Source of the DNA: Sphingobium sp. Z007
GTDB lineage: Bacteria; Pseudomonadota; Alphaproteobacteria; Sphingomonadales; Sphingomonadaceae
NCBI RefSeq assembly: GCF_900013425.1
Contig: NZ_FBXK01000005.1
Coordinates: 2,808,501 to 2,872,500 of the forward strand
DNA length: 64,000 nucleotides
Direction of reading: 5' to 3'
Notes under the pieces: generated by a model
The model's input: the letters and a program-made list of their open reading frames with translations, nothing else
The model's database searches: none
What the model was told of the DNA's origin: nothing
Part shown: positions 47,738 to 56,949 of the stretch, piece by piece
Layout: each line of letters begins with the position of its first letter
How positions within the stretch are numbered: the stretch's first letter is position 1
Position numbers and translations under genes: made by a program

Positions 47738-47876
47738 GGGGATGCTCCTTGATCGGGGGAAAGGCTCGGCCGATCATGCCCGTCTGCCTGCCCCGGTCAA
47801 TGACTATGCGCCCTATATGCAAAGAGAAAAGGGACCGGTTGACGCCGTCGCGCATCGATCGATCAAGGGGCGTCCG

Positions 47877-48488
47877 TCATGCCTGCGCGGGACGTCCCGG
47901 CGCGGCGATGCGGAAAAAGGGCAGCGCATGGTGGACGATCCAGCCGATCGTCGCGGCGTAGAGGATGGTGCCCACCCCCACCGTGCCGCCCAGCAGCCAG
48001 CCGATCGCCAGCACGCCGATCTCGATGCCGGTGCGCACCCATTTGACCGGCCAGCCGGTCCGGCGGCATAGGCCGGTCATTAACCCGTCGCGCGGCCCCG
48101 GCCCCATGCCCGCACCGATATAGGCACCGCCCGCGATACCGTTGAGGACGATCCCCGCGCCCAGCCAGCCCGCGCGCACCCACAGGCCTTCGGGCGTCGG
48201 CAGCAGTATCAGCGACAGGTCCACCGCGGTCCCGATCACCAGGATATTGGCGATCGTGCCGATCCCTGGCCGTTGCTTGAGTGGCCACCACAGCAGCAGC
48301 ACGAGCGCGCCGATCAGGTTGACGGTCATGCCAAAGCTGAGGCCCATACGGGGCGCTAGCCCCTGATGCAGCACATCCCAGGGATCGAGCCCCAAATTGG
48401 CGCGCAGCATCAGCGCCATGGAAAAACCGTAGAGGCACAAGCCCCAGAAGAGCTGCGAAAAACGGAGGGCGTAGCGGTGGTTGGTCAT
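47877..48488 (-). CDS. YczE/YitT-like membrane protein
   Basis: The 203-residue product has about five membrane helices, with motifs GLCLYGFSMALMLRANLGLDPWDVLHQG and IGTIANILVIGTAVDL. The sequence matches the YczE-type family, whose genes pair with MocR-type regulators (YczR). It is divergent from such a regulator and shares an operator region of about 90 bases. The transport substrate is not known. Confidence 0.9.
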   Translation of the reverse strand: MTNHRYALRFSQLFWGLCLYGFSMALMLRANLGLDPWDVLHQGLAPRMGLSFGMTVNLIGALVLLLWWPLKQRPGIGTIANILVIGTAVDLSLILLPTPEGLWVRAGWLGAGIVLNGIAGGAYIGAGMGPGPRDGLMTGLCRRTGWPVKWVRTGIEIGVLAIGWLLGGTVGVGTILYAATIGWIVHHALPFFRIAAPGRPAQA

Positions 48489-48507
48489 GCCATGCTAATT
48501 CAACCCA

Positions 48508-48550
48508 ACTGGCCTTTTCAAAAAGGACCAGTCTGGCATAAATGGCCTTG
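48508..48550. promoter_or_regulatory. Operator between yczE-like gene and MocR regulator
   Basis: The inverted repeat ACTGGCCTTTTC (48508-48519) and AAAAAGGACCAGT (48520-48532) is followed by another TGGCCTT at 48543-48549, a direct copy of that at 48510-48516 spaced 33 bases. This inverted-plus-direct layout resembles MocR-family operators, so autoregulation by the divergent regulator is likely. Confidence 0.7.
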
Positions 48551-48577
48551 ATCCACGGCCAGATTGGAATGTGCCCC

Positions 48578-50041
48578 ATGTCCACTTCGCTACTCCGCCC
48601 CCCCTCCCTGCTCCGCCTGCTGGGCGCCTGGCGTGCGCAGGACAGCGCTGAGCCGGCCTATCGTCAACTCGCGCAGGCGTTGCGGATGCTGGTGCTGGAC
48701 GGCCGGGTCGGCCTCAACGTCCGCCTGCCGGGCGAACGCGAATTGGCCGCCGCGCTGGGCCTGTCGCGCACCACCGTCGCTGCCGCCTTCGACCGGTTGC
48801 GTGACGAGGGCTTTCTGGAAAGTCGGCAGGGGTCGGGCAGCGTCACCCGGATTCCGCCGGGCCGGGCCGAAACCGCGCCGGGGGAGATCGACACGACGAC
48901 CGGCGGCAATCTGCTCAACTGGACCCATGCCGCCCTGCCCGCCGCGCCCGGCGTCGCGCGCGCCTATGCCCATGCGGTGGAGGCGCTACCCGCCTATCTG
49001 GGTGACCTAGGCTATGATCCGCTTGGCATCATGGTGCTGCGCCGCGCGATCGCCGCCCATTATGAGCGGCGCGGATGCCCGACCAGTCCCGACCAGATCA
49101 TGGTCACCAACGGCGCGCAGCAGGGCTTTTCACTGCTGCTCCAATGGCTGGCGGGGCCTGGCGACCGCGTGGTGATCGACCACCCGACCTATCATAATGC
49201 GATCCAGGCGCTGCAGCGCGCCCATGTCGTGCCGGTGCCGGTCGGCCTGCCGGCGCAGGGTTGGGACGTCGACGCGATGGAGGCGGCCTTCCGCCAGACC
49301 AGCCCCCGCTTCGCTTATGTCATCGCCGATTTCCACAACCCCACCGGTCGCAGCATGGACCCCGCCACCCGCCGCGCGCTGGTCGCCGCCGCCGCGCGCA
49401 GCCACACGCCGCTGGTGGTGGACGAAACGATGGTCGCGATGGGCCTCGATTTCGCGCCACCCCCACCCGTGGCGATGCACGATCCGTCGGGGCGGCAGGT
49501 CATCACTTTGGGTTCGGCCAGCAAGATTTTCTGGGGCGGGCTCAGGGTGGGCTGGATTCGCGCCGATGTTCAGACGGTGGCGGCGCTCGGCCGCCTGCGC
49601 ACGACGATGGACATGGCCAGCCCGGTGGTCGAACAGATCGCGGTCGCGCAGCTTATCGACGCCGATGTCGGCCTGGGCGAGCGGGCCGGCCAACTGCGCG
49701 GACGGCGCGACCATCTGCTGGGCCTGATCGCGGATCGCCTGCCCCATTGGCGGGTGGAATCGCCCGCTGGCGGCCTGTCGCTCTGGGCCGAACTGCCCCG
49801 TGCGGAAGCGACCGCGCTGGCGGCATTGGCGGAAAGCCTCGGCGTCCGCATCGCCGCCGGCCCACGCTTCGGGGTGAGCGGCGCATTCGAACGCTTCCTG
49901 CGCCTGCCCTTCACCCTACCCGAAGAGCAGCTTGCCATCGGCGTCGAGCGCCTGGTCGAAGCCGACGCCCGCCTCCACGCCCGGATGCCCAAAGGCCGCG
50001 ATTCGCTCGCCATGGCGCTGGACGCGGATCGGCTGATTTGA
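48578..50041 (+). CDS. MocR-family transcriptional regulator (YczR-like)
   Basis: Fusion of an N-terminal GntR-type winged helix (residues about 15-90: LPGERELAAALGLSRTTVAAAFDRLRDEGFLESRQGSGSV) to a type I aminotransferase-like domain. The PLP lysine is in LGSASKIFWGGLRVGW. It probably senses PLP or an amine and controls the divergent yczE-like gene. ATGs at 48542, 48569 and 48578 are possible; 48542 would lie in the operator, and the latter two differ by three codons. Ends before the terminator at 50131. Confidence 0.9.
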   Translation: MSTSLLRPPSLLRLLGAWRAQDSAEPAYRQLAQALRMLVLDGRVGLNVRLPGERELAAALGLSRTTVAAAFDRLRDEGFLESRQGSGSVTRIPPGRAETAPGEIDTTTGGNLLNWTHAALPAAPGVARAYAHAVEALPAYLGDLGYDPLGIMVLRRAIAAHYERRGCPTSPDQIMVTNGAQQGFSLLLQWLAGPGDRVVIDHPTYHNAIQALQRAHVVPVPVGLPAQGWDVDAMEAAFRQTSPRFAYVIADFHNPTGRSMDPATRRALVAAAARSHTPLVVDETMVAMGLDFAPPPPVAMHDPSGRQVITLGSASKIFWGGLRVGWIRADVQTVAALGRLRTTMDMASPVVEQIAVAQLIDADVGLGERAGQLRGRRDHLLGLIADRLPHWRVESPAGGLSLWAELPRAEATALAALAESLGVRIAAGPRFGVSGAFERFLRLPFTLPEEQLAIGVERLVEADARLHARMPKGRDSLAMALDADRLI

Positions 50042-50048
50042 GTTTTTT

Positions 50049-50115
50049 GTGTTCCCGTACAGGCGGGAATCCAGTCCCGACGTTTGAACTGGGTTCCCGC
50101 CTGCGCGGGAACACA
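50049..50115. repeat. Inverted palindromic repeat (GTTCCCG-CGGGAAC type)
   Basis: Left arm 50049-50074 (GTGTTCCCGTACAGGCGGGA and onward) pairs with right arm 50089-50115. Same family as 29777 and 36191. Between the MocR-type gene and ppa. Confidence 0.8.
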
Positions 50116-50130
50116 CTCAGCAAGCCAACG

Positions 50131-50167
50131 AAAAAGGCCGCGCGGACATCGTCCACACGGCCTTTTT
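50131..50167. terminator. Bidirectional Rho-independent terminator
   Basis: AAAAAGGCCG, then GCGGAC and GTCC around an ATC loop, then CGGCCTTTTT. The stem is about 15 base pairs with small bulges and has A- and T-runs on both sides. It lies between the convergent MocR gene and ppa. Confidence 0.9.
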
Positions 50168-50188
50168 AACTCCCGAAAGAAACCGGCC

Positions 50189-50731
50189 TTACGCCGTCTT
50201 CTTGCTCGCCTGATAACGCGCGATCGCTTCCAGCGTGATCTGCTTGGCGTCGTCCGCCCCGCCCCAGGTGCCGATGCGAACCCACTTGGTCTTTTCCAAA
50301 TCCTTATAGTGGGTGAAGAAATGCTCGATCTGCTCCATCACGATGCCGGGCAGATCGTCCTTCTCGCTGATGTCGGCATAATATGGGAAAGTCTTGTTGT
50401 CGGGCACGCAGACCAGTTTCTCGTCGCCACCCGCTTCGTCTTCCAGGTTCAGCACCGCGATCGGGCGCGCACGCACGACCGATCCGGGCACGAAAGGCGA
50501 GCGCGCGATGACAAGCGCGTCCAGCGGATCGCCGTCGGGCGACAGCGTGTGCGGCACGAAACCATAATTGGCCGGGTAGCGCATCGGTGTGTGCAAAATG
50601 CGGTCCACGAACAACGCGCCGCTGGCCTTGTCGAATTCATATTTCACCGGCTCGCCGCCGACCGGCACTTCGATGATGACGTTCAGGCTGTTGGGCGGAT
50701 CGTCGCCGACCGGGATCAGTTCGATATTCAT
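50189..50731 (-). CDS. ppa: Inorganic pyrophosphatase
   Basis: Family I soluble pyrophosphatase of 180 residues. The metal-binding motif DGDPLDALVI is intact, and the catalytic region near the N-terminus (VPVGGEPVKYEFDKASGALFVDR) fits. It hydrolyses PPi, driving biosynthesis in the cytosol. Length is normal. It is monocistronic; upstream lies the convergent M61 peptidase gene only by strand order, with 36 bases between. Confidence 0.98.
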   Translation of the reverse strand: MNIELIPVGDDPPNSLNVIIEVPVGGEPVKYEFDKASGALFVDRILHTPMRYPANYGFVPHTLSPDGDPLDALVIARSPFVPGSVVRARPIAVLNLEDEAGGDEKLVCVPDNKTFPYYADISEKDDLPGIVMEQIEHFFTHYKDLEKTKWVRIGTWGGADDAKQITLEAIARYQASKKTA

Positions 50732-50767
50732 GGAAACGCCTTTTGCTACACGTTACGCTACGGATGA

Positions 50768-52699
50768 TTATGTTCGGGCTTTAAGCAACCTGTCGAGGCT
50801 GCCGTCACCCTCTCCTGTCTTGTCGAGGCGCGGATAGCGCAGCCCGCCCGAATAATCGAGTGTCAAAGTGCGATAGTATTTATCTTGCTTTAGGATGATC
50901 TGGATCGGCGTCTTGGCCTTGATCGCCGCTTTCCACGCGTCGCCCGAATATTCGTCGCCATTGACCGCGATGATCTTCGCGCCCGTGACCAGCCCCGCCT
51001 TGAATGCCGCGCTGTCCCACACGACGCCGCTCACTTCGCCGTCATTCTTGACGATCGCGCCGATCCCGAAACTCTGGTCGACCATCTTGTTGGCGCCCTC
51101 GGCCGCCTTGGTGATCGCCCCCGGCTCCTCGCCATAGACGAGGGAGTAGCCGCCCAGGATGAAGCCGCCCTTGGGCGTTTCCTTGGTCGGACTGTCGACA
51201 TATTTCTGGAAGAAACCGGCCCAATCATAAGGCGCGATATCGTTCAGCGTCTTGATGACGTCGCCGCGGTTATACACGACCTGGCCCCAGTCGCCCGGCT
51301 TGATCCCGAAAAACGCCTTGGCGAAATCATCGAGGCCCTTCTTGCCGCGTGTCGCCTTTGCGATGATCGCGTCGGCCTCCAGCCAGATCATCAGCCCTTC
51401 GTTGTAATAATCTTCCGATCGCTGCCAACTCGCCCAGCCCTTGGGCCGGCGGGCGGAGATGATCGGATCATGGGTGGTGTCCTCCATCGCGCGCCACTGC
51501 CGCCCGACCGCCGTGTCCAGCTTCGCCGCGATCTGCGCATAGGCGTCCAGCGTTTCGGCCTTGGAGAACATCCCCGACCGCGCGCCCAGCACATAGCCCC
51601 AGAACTGCGTCTGCCCTTCATAGACCCACAGCAGATTATCCTGCATCGGCACGTTGAAGTCGGGCGTCCAGAGCAGGTCTGGACGGCGGAACTTGCCGTC
51701 CCAGCTATGGGTGAATTCATGGGGCAACAGGTTGCGGTCCAGCAACGCCTCGCCCTTGTCCCAACTTTTGAAATAGCCCGGCTCGACCTGGTTCTCAGAC
51801 GAACGATGATGCTCCAGGCCGATGCCGCCCATCTCATCGGTGATGGCGAGCAGGAAATCATAATGGTTGAAATGATAGGCTCCGAACAGCGACCCCGCTT
51901 CGGCGACCAGCTTCTTATGCTTGGCCATCTGCTCCGGCTTGAAATCCAGCTCGTCCGCATCATCCGCTACGATGTTGAGCGTCACATTGCTGCCCAGGTC
52001 CACCGCCTTGAAATGCGTGCCCGCAAACACCGGCGAATCCTGCAACGCCTCATAGTCGATCGTCTCATAGGCGACGGCATTGCCGCTCTTCGTTCCGCGC
52101 AGCGCGGTCGCGGCTTGCCAGCCGGCGGGATAGGTCACGGTCGCCTGGATCGGAATCTGGCGCGTATAATAGCCCGCCGGATAGAGCGACACGCTCTCCC
52201 ACTGGATATTCAGCATCTTGGGCGTCACCACCACGCGGCCCTGGGCGGGCTGAGTGGCGGACAGAAACTGGAACTGCGCCACCACCTGCGTCACGCCCTG
52301 CGGCACGTCGATCTGGAAGGCGAAGACGTTGAGCGGATCGCGCTTCCACGCCAGGCTCTGGCCGTTGGCGGTGAAGGTCAGGCCCGTCAGCTTTTCGATC
52401 TGCCCGCGCGGCGCATGATTGCCCGGCAGCCAGGCCGGCATCATCAGCGTCATCGGCCCGGCAGCGGCGACGGGGATCGTTTCCTTGACGCGGAAGATGC
52501 GCTGCACCGTGTCGGTCGCATCGACCTCCAGCTTTATGGTGCCGCCGGGATAGGGAATGTCCTTGGGCGCCGGCGCGCCGCTGTCGACGGGCAGGGCGGT
52601 CGGCTTGGACCGGATCGCGTCCTGCGCGAACAGCGGACTGGCGATGGCGCTCGAAAGGCCCGTTGTCAGGCACAGGGCGGCAGCAAGGCTGCGGATCAT
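50768..52699 (-). CDS. M61 family metallopeptidase with PDZ domain
   Basis: About 643 residues, starting MIRSLAAALCL with a signal peptide ending LFAQD. An N-terminal beta-rich domain (glycyl aminopeptidase-like), the zinc motif HEFTHSWDGKFRRPDL with the downstream Glu in VYEGQTQFWG, and a C-terminal PDZ-like domain (GVVWDSAAFKAGLVTGAKIIAVNG) identify the M61 glycyl aminopeptidase family. Probably periplasmic. The frame opens at 52750, but the ATG at 52699 gives a correct signal peptide. Divergent from the porin gene. Confidence 0.93.
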   Translation of the reverse strand: MIRSLAAALCLTTGLSSAIASPLFAQDAIRSKPTALPVDSGAPAPKDIPYPGGTIKLEVDATDTVQRIFRVKETIPVAAAGPMTLMMPAWLPGNHAPRGQIEKLTGLTFTANGQSLAWKRDPLNVFAFQIDVPQGVTQVVAQFQFLSATQPAQGRVVVTPKMLNIQWESVSLYPAGYYTRQIPIQATVTYPAGWQAATALRGTKSGNAVAYETIDYEALQDSPVFAGTHFKAVDLGSNVTLNIVADDADELDFKPEQMAKHKKLVAEAGSLFGAYHFNHYDFLLAITDEMGGIGLEHHRSSENQVEPGYFKSWDKGEALLDRNLLPHEFTHSWDGKFRRPDLLWTPDFNVPMQDNLLWVYEGQTQFWGYVLGARSGMFSKAETLDAYAQIAAKLDTAVGRQWRAMEDTTHDPIISARRPKGWASWQRSEDYYNEGLMIWLEADAIIAKATRGKKGLDDFAKAFFGIKPGDWGQVVYNRGDVIKTLNDIAPYDWAGFFQKYVDSPTKETPKGGFILGGYSLVYGEEPGAITKAAEGANKMVDQSFGIGAIVKNDGEVSGVVWDSAAFKAGLVTGAKIIAVNGDEYSGDAWKAAIKAKTPIQIILKQDKYYRTLTLDYSGGLRYPRLDKTGEGDGSLDRLLKART

Positions 52700-52916
52700 G
52701 GATGTCTCCAGAAAGATAGGTAGGGCGGACGGCCCGATTGCCTTTAGCATGGCAAGGCGTCGCCGCGCCGTCCACCCCCCGGCGGCGCGCGCCGACGCAA
52801 AAGGGACTTGATCGCCGCCGCAACCTTGGCCATGCGCAGAGCATCGGGATCAGCGCCTTCCCGGTCAGCGCCTCCGCGCCAAAGGCCGCCTCATATATCC
52901 GCGGTGGGGCGGAACC

Positions 52917-54266
52917 ATGGAGCTGCGCGTGGACCGATTTCGCTTTTTCTCTTCTCTTGCGCTGCTGCTGACCAGCGCCTCCCCGGCTCTGGCACAGGAC
53001 GATGGCTTCTCCCTCTCCGGCAATGTCCGGGCGCGCTACGAGGTGCTTGATGGCCAGGCGCGCGCCGGGCTGGACGACCGGATCGACATCGCCAGCCTGC
53101 GTACCGTCGTCGCGGCCGATTATCGCACGGGTCCGATCCATCTCGCCGCCGAATTATGGGACAGCCGGATCTGGGGCGGTCATCCGGGCGAAGGCATCGG
53201 CACCGGTGAAGTGAACGTGCTGGAGCCGGTGCAGGCCTATGTCGTCGCCGACCTGGGGCCCGTGCTGGGGCGCGGCAGCAAGGCGTCAGTGCAACTCGGC
53301 CGATTCATGCTGAACCTGGGATCGCGAAGGCTGGTCGCGGCGGACGATTATCGCAACACCACCAACGGCTATACCGGCGCACGGATCGATCTCGCCACCG
53401 CGCAGGGCAGGTCTGCCAGCCTGATCTACGTCCTGCCGCAGATGCGCCGCCCCGATGACGAGGACGCCGTGCTGGACAATGACCGCGCGCTGGACCGGGA
53501 AAGCCCCGATCTGCGCCTCTGGGGCGGCTATGTCGCGCAAAATTTCGCGCACCGGTCTATGGTCGAACTGGGCTATTTCGGCCTGGCCGAGCGCGACATG
53601 CCCGGCCGACCGACCCGCAACCGCCATCTCCATAGTGTCAGCCTGCGCCTGATGCGCGATCCTGCGGCGGGCGCACTGGACTATGAGGTGGAAGCCATCT
53701 GGCAGATGGGCCGGGTCCGCGCCAGCAATGCGCCCGCTGCCGCGTCGCTCGATGTCGTCGCCTGGTTCGTCCATGCCGATGCGGGATATAGCTTCGCCGG
53801 ACCGCTAAAAGCACGCCTGTCGGTCGAGTTTGACTATGTCAGCGGGGACCGGCGCGGCGGCAGCTATGGCCGGTTCGACACCCTGTTAGGCATGCGCCGC
53901 GCCGATTTCACGCCGTCGGGTATCTTCGCCCAGACCGGCCGCGCCAATATCCTGACGCCGGGCGTGCGGATGGAGATGGCGCCGGGCAAGCGGATCGACC
54001 TCCAGGCCAACTGGCATCCGATGTGGCTGGCGTCGCGGACCGACGCCTTTTCCACGACCGGCGTGCGCGACGCCGCCGGTCGGTCGGGCCGCTTTGCCGG
54101 GCATATGATCGACGGTCGCCTGCGCTGGTGGGCGATACCGAAAAAGCTGCGCGCCGAACTCAACGCCAGTTGGCTCGCCAAGGGGCGTTTCCTGACGCAG
54201 GCGCCCAACGCGCCGCGCCCCGGCGACGTGCGCTATCTGTCGCTGGCGATGACCGCCCTGTTCTGA
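52917..54266 (+). CDS. Alginate-export-like outer-membrane porin
   Basis: The 449-residue product has a signal peptide (ALAQDD) and a large beta-strand-rich barrel with the alginate export family look: GNVRARYEVLDGQ, AELWDSRIW, VQLGRFMLNLGSRRLVAADDYRN and a final Phe (LSLAMTALF). Members export alginate or act as general porins; no polysaccharide biosynthesis genes are adjacent, so substrate is unknown. The start at 52917 is the first ATG, with GGGGCGGAA before it. hisS follows 60 bases later on the same strand. Confidence 0.85.
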   Translation: MELRVDRFRFFSSLALLLTSASPALAQDDGFSLSGNVRARYEVLDGQARAGLDDRIDIASLRTVVAADYRTGPIHLAAELWDSRIWGGHPGEGIGTGEVNVLEPVQAYVVADLGPVLGRGSKASVQLGRFMLNLGSRRLVAADDYRNTTNGYTGARIDLATAQGRSASLIYVLPQMRRPDDEDAVLDNDRALDRESPDLRLWGGYVAQNFAHRSMVELGYFGLAERDMPGRPTRNRHLHSVSLRLMRDPAAGALDYEVEAIWQMGRVRASNAPAAASLDVVAWFVHADAGYSFAGPLKARLSVEFDYVSGDRRGGSYGRFDTLLGMRRADFTPSGIFAQTGRANILTPGVRMEMAPGKRIDLQANWHPMWLASRTDAFSTTGVRDAAGRSGRFAGHMIDGRLRWWAIPKKLRAELNASWLAKGRFLTQAPNAPRPGDVRYLSLAMTALF

Positions 54267-54326
54267 TGGGCAGCGTTGAAAAAGCGCGTTTCCTTGAGGG
54301 TGATTTGCCGTTAAAGGCCCGGCCCC

Positions 54327-55589
54327 ATGGCGAAGATCGAAACGCCGCGCCCGGTGCGCGGCACACAGGACATGTTGGGCGGCACGGCGGAGGCATTTGC
54401 GGAACGCTTCGCCCATGTCGTCGCGACGTTCGACCGGGTGCGCAAACTCTACGGATTCCAGCGGGTCGAAGTGCCGGTGTTCGAATCCACCGCCGTCTTC
54501 GCCCGCTCGCTGGGCGAAAGCACCGACGTCGTCTCCAAGGAGATGTACACGTTCGAAGATCGCGGCGGCGACAGCATCACCCTGCGCCCCGAATTTACCG
54601 CCGGCATCAGCCGTGCCTATATCACCGAGGGCTGGCAGCAATATGCGCCCTTGAAGGTCGCGACCCACGGGCCTTTGTTCCGCTACGAACGCCCGCAAAA
54701 GGGCCGCTTCCGCCAGTTCCACCAGCTTGACGCCGAAATCATCGGCGCGGCCGAACCGGGCGCGGACGTCGAACTGCTGGTCATGGCCGACCAGTTGCTC
54801 AAGGAATTGGGCATCGCCGACGGCGTGACGCTGACCCTCAACACGCTGGGCGACGGGCCAAGCCGCGACGCCTGGCGCGCGGCGCTGATCGCCCATTTCG
54901 AGGCGCACAGGGGCGAATTGTCGGAAGACAGCGTGGAACGGCTGGCCAAGAATCCGCTCCGCATCCTCGACAGCAAAGACCCCCGCGACCGCCCGGTCGC
55001 CGACAGCGCCCCGGACATCGACGCCTATCTGACCGACGAGGCGCGCAGCTTCTTCGATAAGGTCACGGCGGGTCTGGATGCCGCAGGCGTGGCCTGGGAA
55101 CGCAACGCCCGCCTAGTCCGGGGCCTCGATTATTATCGCCACACCGCGTTCGAGTTTGTCACGGATCGCCTGGGCGCGCAGGGCACCGTGCTGGGCGGCG
55201 GGCGCTATGATGGGCTGATCGAGAATCTGGGCGGCCCCGCGACCCCGGCGGTCGGCTGGGCGGCTGGGATCGAGCGGCTGGCGATGCTGGTGGATGCGCC
55301 GGAGAAAGAACGCCTCGGCGTTATCATGGCGGTTGAGGACGATCTTGCCTTGCCCGATGCGCAGCGGCTTATCGCCAAGCTGCGCCGCCAACATATATCT
55401 GCGGATATGATCGCAACCGGCTCACCAAGAAAGCGCTACGATAAAGCCACGAAGATTGACGCATCTGTTTTGATGTCGATCCAGTGGAGAGACGGTAAGC
55501 CTTTCATAAAGCCGCCGATATCAGCAATGCCAAATGCAATGCTCGATAGGGTTAACTCCATTCTAGACGAAGCGGACGCTATTGCCTGA
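54327..55589 (+). CDS. hisS: Histidyl-tRNA synthetase with compositionally odd 3' end
   Basis: Class II synthetase of 420 residues: N-terminal RPVRGTQDM, motif 2 region [19 protein letters not shown], histidine motif with [15 protein letters not shown] and motif 3 [11 protein letters not shown]. The C-terminal anticodon-binding domain ends at ADAIA. From about 55390 the DNA drops to roughly 45-47% GC and uses AGA, AGG, ATA and CTA codons, unlike the rest of the gene, while the reading frame remains intact. That suggests recombination at the 3' end. A repeat follows at 55625. Confidence 0.97.
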   Translation: MAKIETPRPVRGTQDMLGGTAEAFAERFAHVVATFDRVRKLYGFQRVEVPVFESTAVFARSLGESTDVVSKEMYTFEDRGGDSITLRPEFTAGISRAYITEGWQQYAPLKVATHGPLFRYERPQKGRFRQFHQLDAEIIGAAEPGADVELLVMADQLLKELGIADGVTLTLNTLGDGPSRDAWRAALIAHFEAHRGELSEDSVERLAKNPLRILDSKDPRDRPVADSAPDIDAYLTDEARSFFDKVTAGLDAAGVAWERNARLVRGLDYYRHTAFEFVTDRLGAQGTVLGGGRYDGLIENLGGPATPAVGWAAGIERLAMLVDAPEKERLGVIMAVEDDLALPDAQRLIAKLRRQHISADMIATGSPRKRYDKATKIDASVLMSIQWRDGKPFIKPPISAMPNAMLDRVNSILDEADAIA

Positions 55590-55624
55590 TGCCGACCTCA
55601 GTCAATCGCGCACACCTCCCTCCA

Positions 55625-55701
55625 TTCATCCTGAGCCTGTCGAAGGGCTTTTCTTCTTTCGTCAGGGAAGGAAAGGGCTTCGACAGGCTCAGCCCGAACG
55701 G
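55625..55701. repeat. Inverted palindromic repeat (CTGAGCCTGTCGAAG type)
   Basis: Left arm 55628-55650 (TCCTGAGCCTGTCGAAGGGC) and right arm 55675-55700 (GGGCTTCGACAGGCTCAGCC) pair over about 24 bases around a T/A-rich loop. Between hisS and prfA. Related to the copy at 31873. Confidence 0.8.
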
Positions 55702-55719
55702 ATATGAGGTAAGTGCCTG

Positions 55720-56814
55720 ATGCACATCTCCCCCGAACGCATCGCGCAGATCGAGGCGCGCCGGGACGAGGTGCAGGCGTCGATGACGCGCGCCGACCTC
55801 GCGCCCGATGCGTTCGTGAAACTGTCGAAGGAATATGCCGAGATCGAGCCGGTCGCCCGCGCCGCCCATGAAGTGCGGCGCCTGCGGCAGGAACTGGCCG
55901 CGCTGGACGTGATGGCGGGCGGCGGCGATAATCCCGACGCCGACCCCCTCATGCGCGAAATGGCGCAAGAAGAAATGCAGCTCCTCAAAAGCCAGCTGCC
56001 GCAAGCCGAACGCGCGCTGGCGCTGCAACTCCTGCCCCGCGACGCGGCCGACGCCCGTCCCGCCATGATCGAAATCCGCGCCGGCACCGGCGGCGACGAA
56101 GCCGCGCTCTTCGCCGGCGACCTGTTCCGCATGTATCAACGCTATGCCGATACCCAGGGCTGGAAGATGGAGATGCTCTCCGCCAACGCGTCCGAACAGG
56201 GCGGCTTCAAGGAAGTGGTGGCCAGCATCAACGGCGTCGGCGTCTTCGCCAAGCTGAAGTTCGAAAGCGGCGTCCACCGCGTCCAGCGCGTCCCTGCGAC
56301 CGAAAGCGGCGGGCGCATCCACACCAGCGCCGCGACCGTCGCGATCCTGCCCGAACCGGAGGAAGTGGACGTCCAGATCGCCGACGGCGACCTCAAGATC
56401 GACATCTACCGCGCGTCCGGTGCAGGCGGCCAGCACGTCAACACCACCGATTCGGCCGTGCGCATCACCCATCTGCCGACCGGCACTGTCGTCATCCAGC
56501 AGGACGAACGCTCCCAGCACAAGAATAAGGCGAAGGCGATGCAGGTGCTGCGCGCGCGCCTCTACGAAGCCGAACGCGAACGCACCCAGAGCGAACAGGC
56601 TGGCGCGCGCAAGGCGATGGTCGGATCGGGCGACCGTTCCGAACGCATCCGCACCTATAATTTCCCGCAGGGCCGCGTCACCGACCACCGCATCAACCTG
56701 ACCCTGCACCGCCTGCCCGAAATCCTCGAAGGACCGGGCCTGTGCGACATCATCGACGCGCTGGTCGCGGAGGATGAGGCGGCGCGGCTGGCCCAGCTGG
56801 ACGGTGTGGCATGA
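55720..56814 (+). CDS. prfA: Peptide chain release factor 1
   Basis: RF1 of 364 residues. The codon recognition motif PAT lies at 192-194 and the catalytic GGQ at 236-238 ([15 protein letters not shown]). It releases the peptide at UAA and UAG. The start at 55720 is preceded by the end of a repeat and GAGGTAAGTG. The stop overlaps an out-of-frame ATGA, and prmC begins 135 bases later across a repeat. Confidence 0.98.
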   Translation: MHISPERIAQIEARRDEVQASMTRADLAPDAFVKLSKEYAEIEPVARAAHEVRRLRQELAALDVMAGGGDNPDADPLMREMAQEEMQLLKSQLPQAERALALQLLPRDAADARPAMIEIRAGTGGDEAALFAGDLFRMYQRYADTQGWKMEMLSANASEQGGFKEVVASINGVGVFAKLKFESGVHRVQRVPATESGGRIHTSAATVAILPEPEEVDVQIADGDLKIDIYRASGAGGQHVNTTDSAVRITHLPTGTVVIQQDERSQHKNKAKAMQVLRARLYEAERERTQSEQAGARKAMVGSGDRSERIRTYNFPQGRVTDHRINLTLHRLPEILEGPGLCDIIDALVAEDEAARLAQLDGVA

Positions 56815-56820
56815 GCATCA

Positions 56821-56949
56821 CCACCCCCTCCCTGTCAGGGAGGGGCAGGGGGTGGGTGCGCCGCGAAGCGGCGCCGATTCCGTTGGGACTGGACAGGCGC
56901 TCGCTTCACTCGCGACCCACCCCCGGCCCCTCCTTGGAAGGGAGGGGAG
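56821..56949. repeat. Inverted repeat between prfA and prmC
   Basis: CACCCCCTCCCT...AGGGAGGGG near 56821-56845 and GGCCCCTCCTTGGAAGGGAG at 56925-56945 form hairpins; GGGTGGG and CCCACCC arms flank a GC-rich middle. Its right edge GGGAGGGGAG runs straight into the prmC ATG, acting as a Shine-Dalgarno. Confidence 0.75.
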
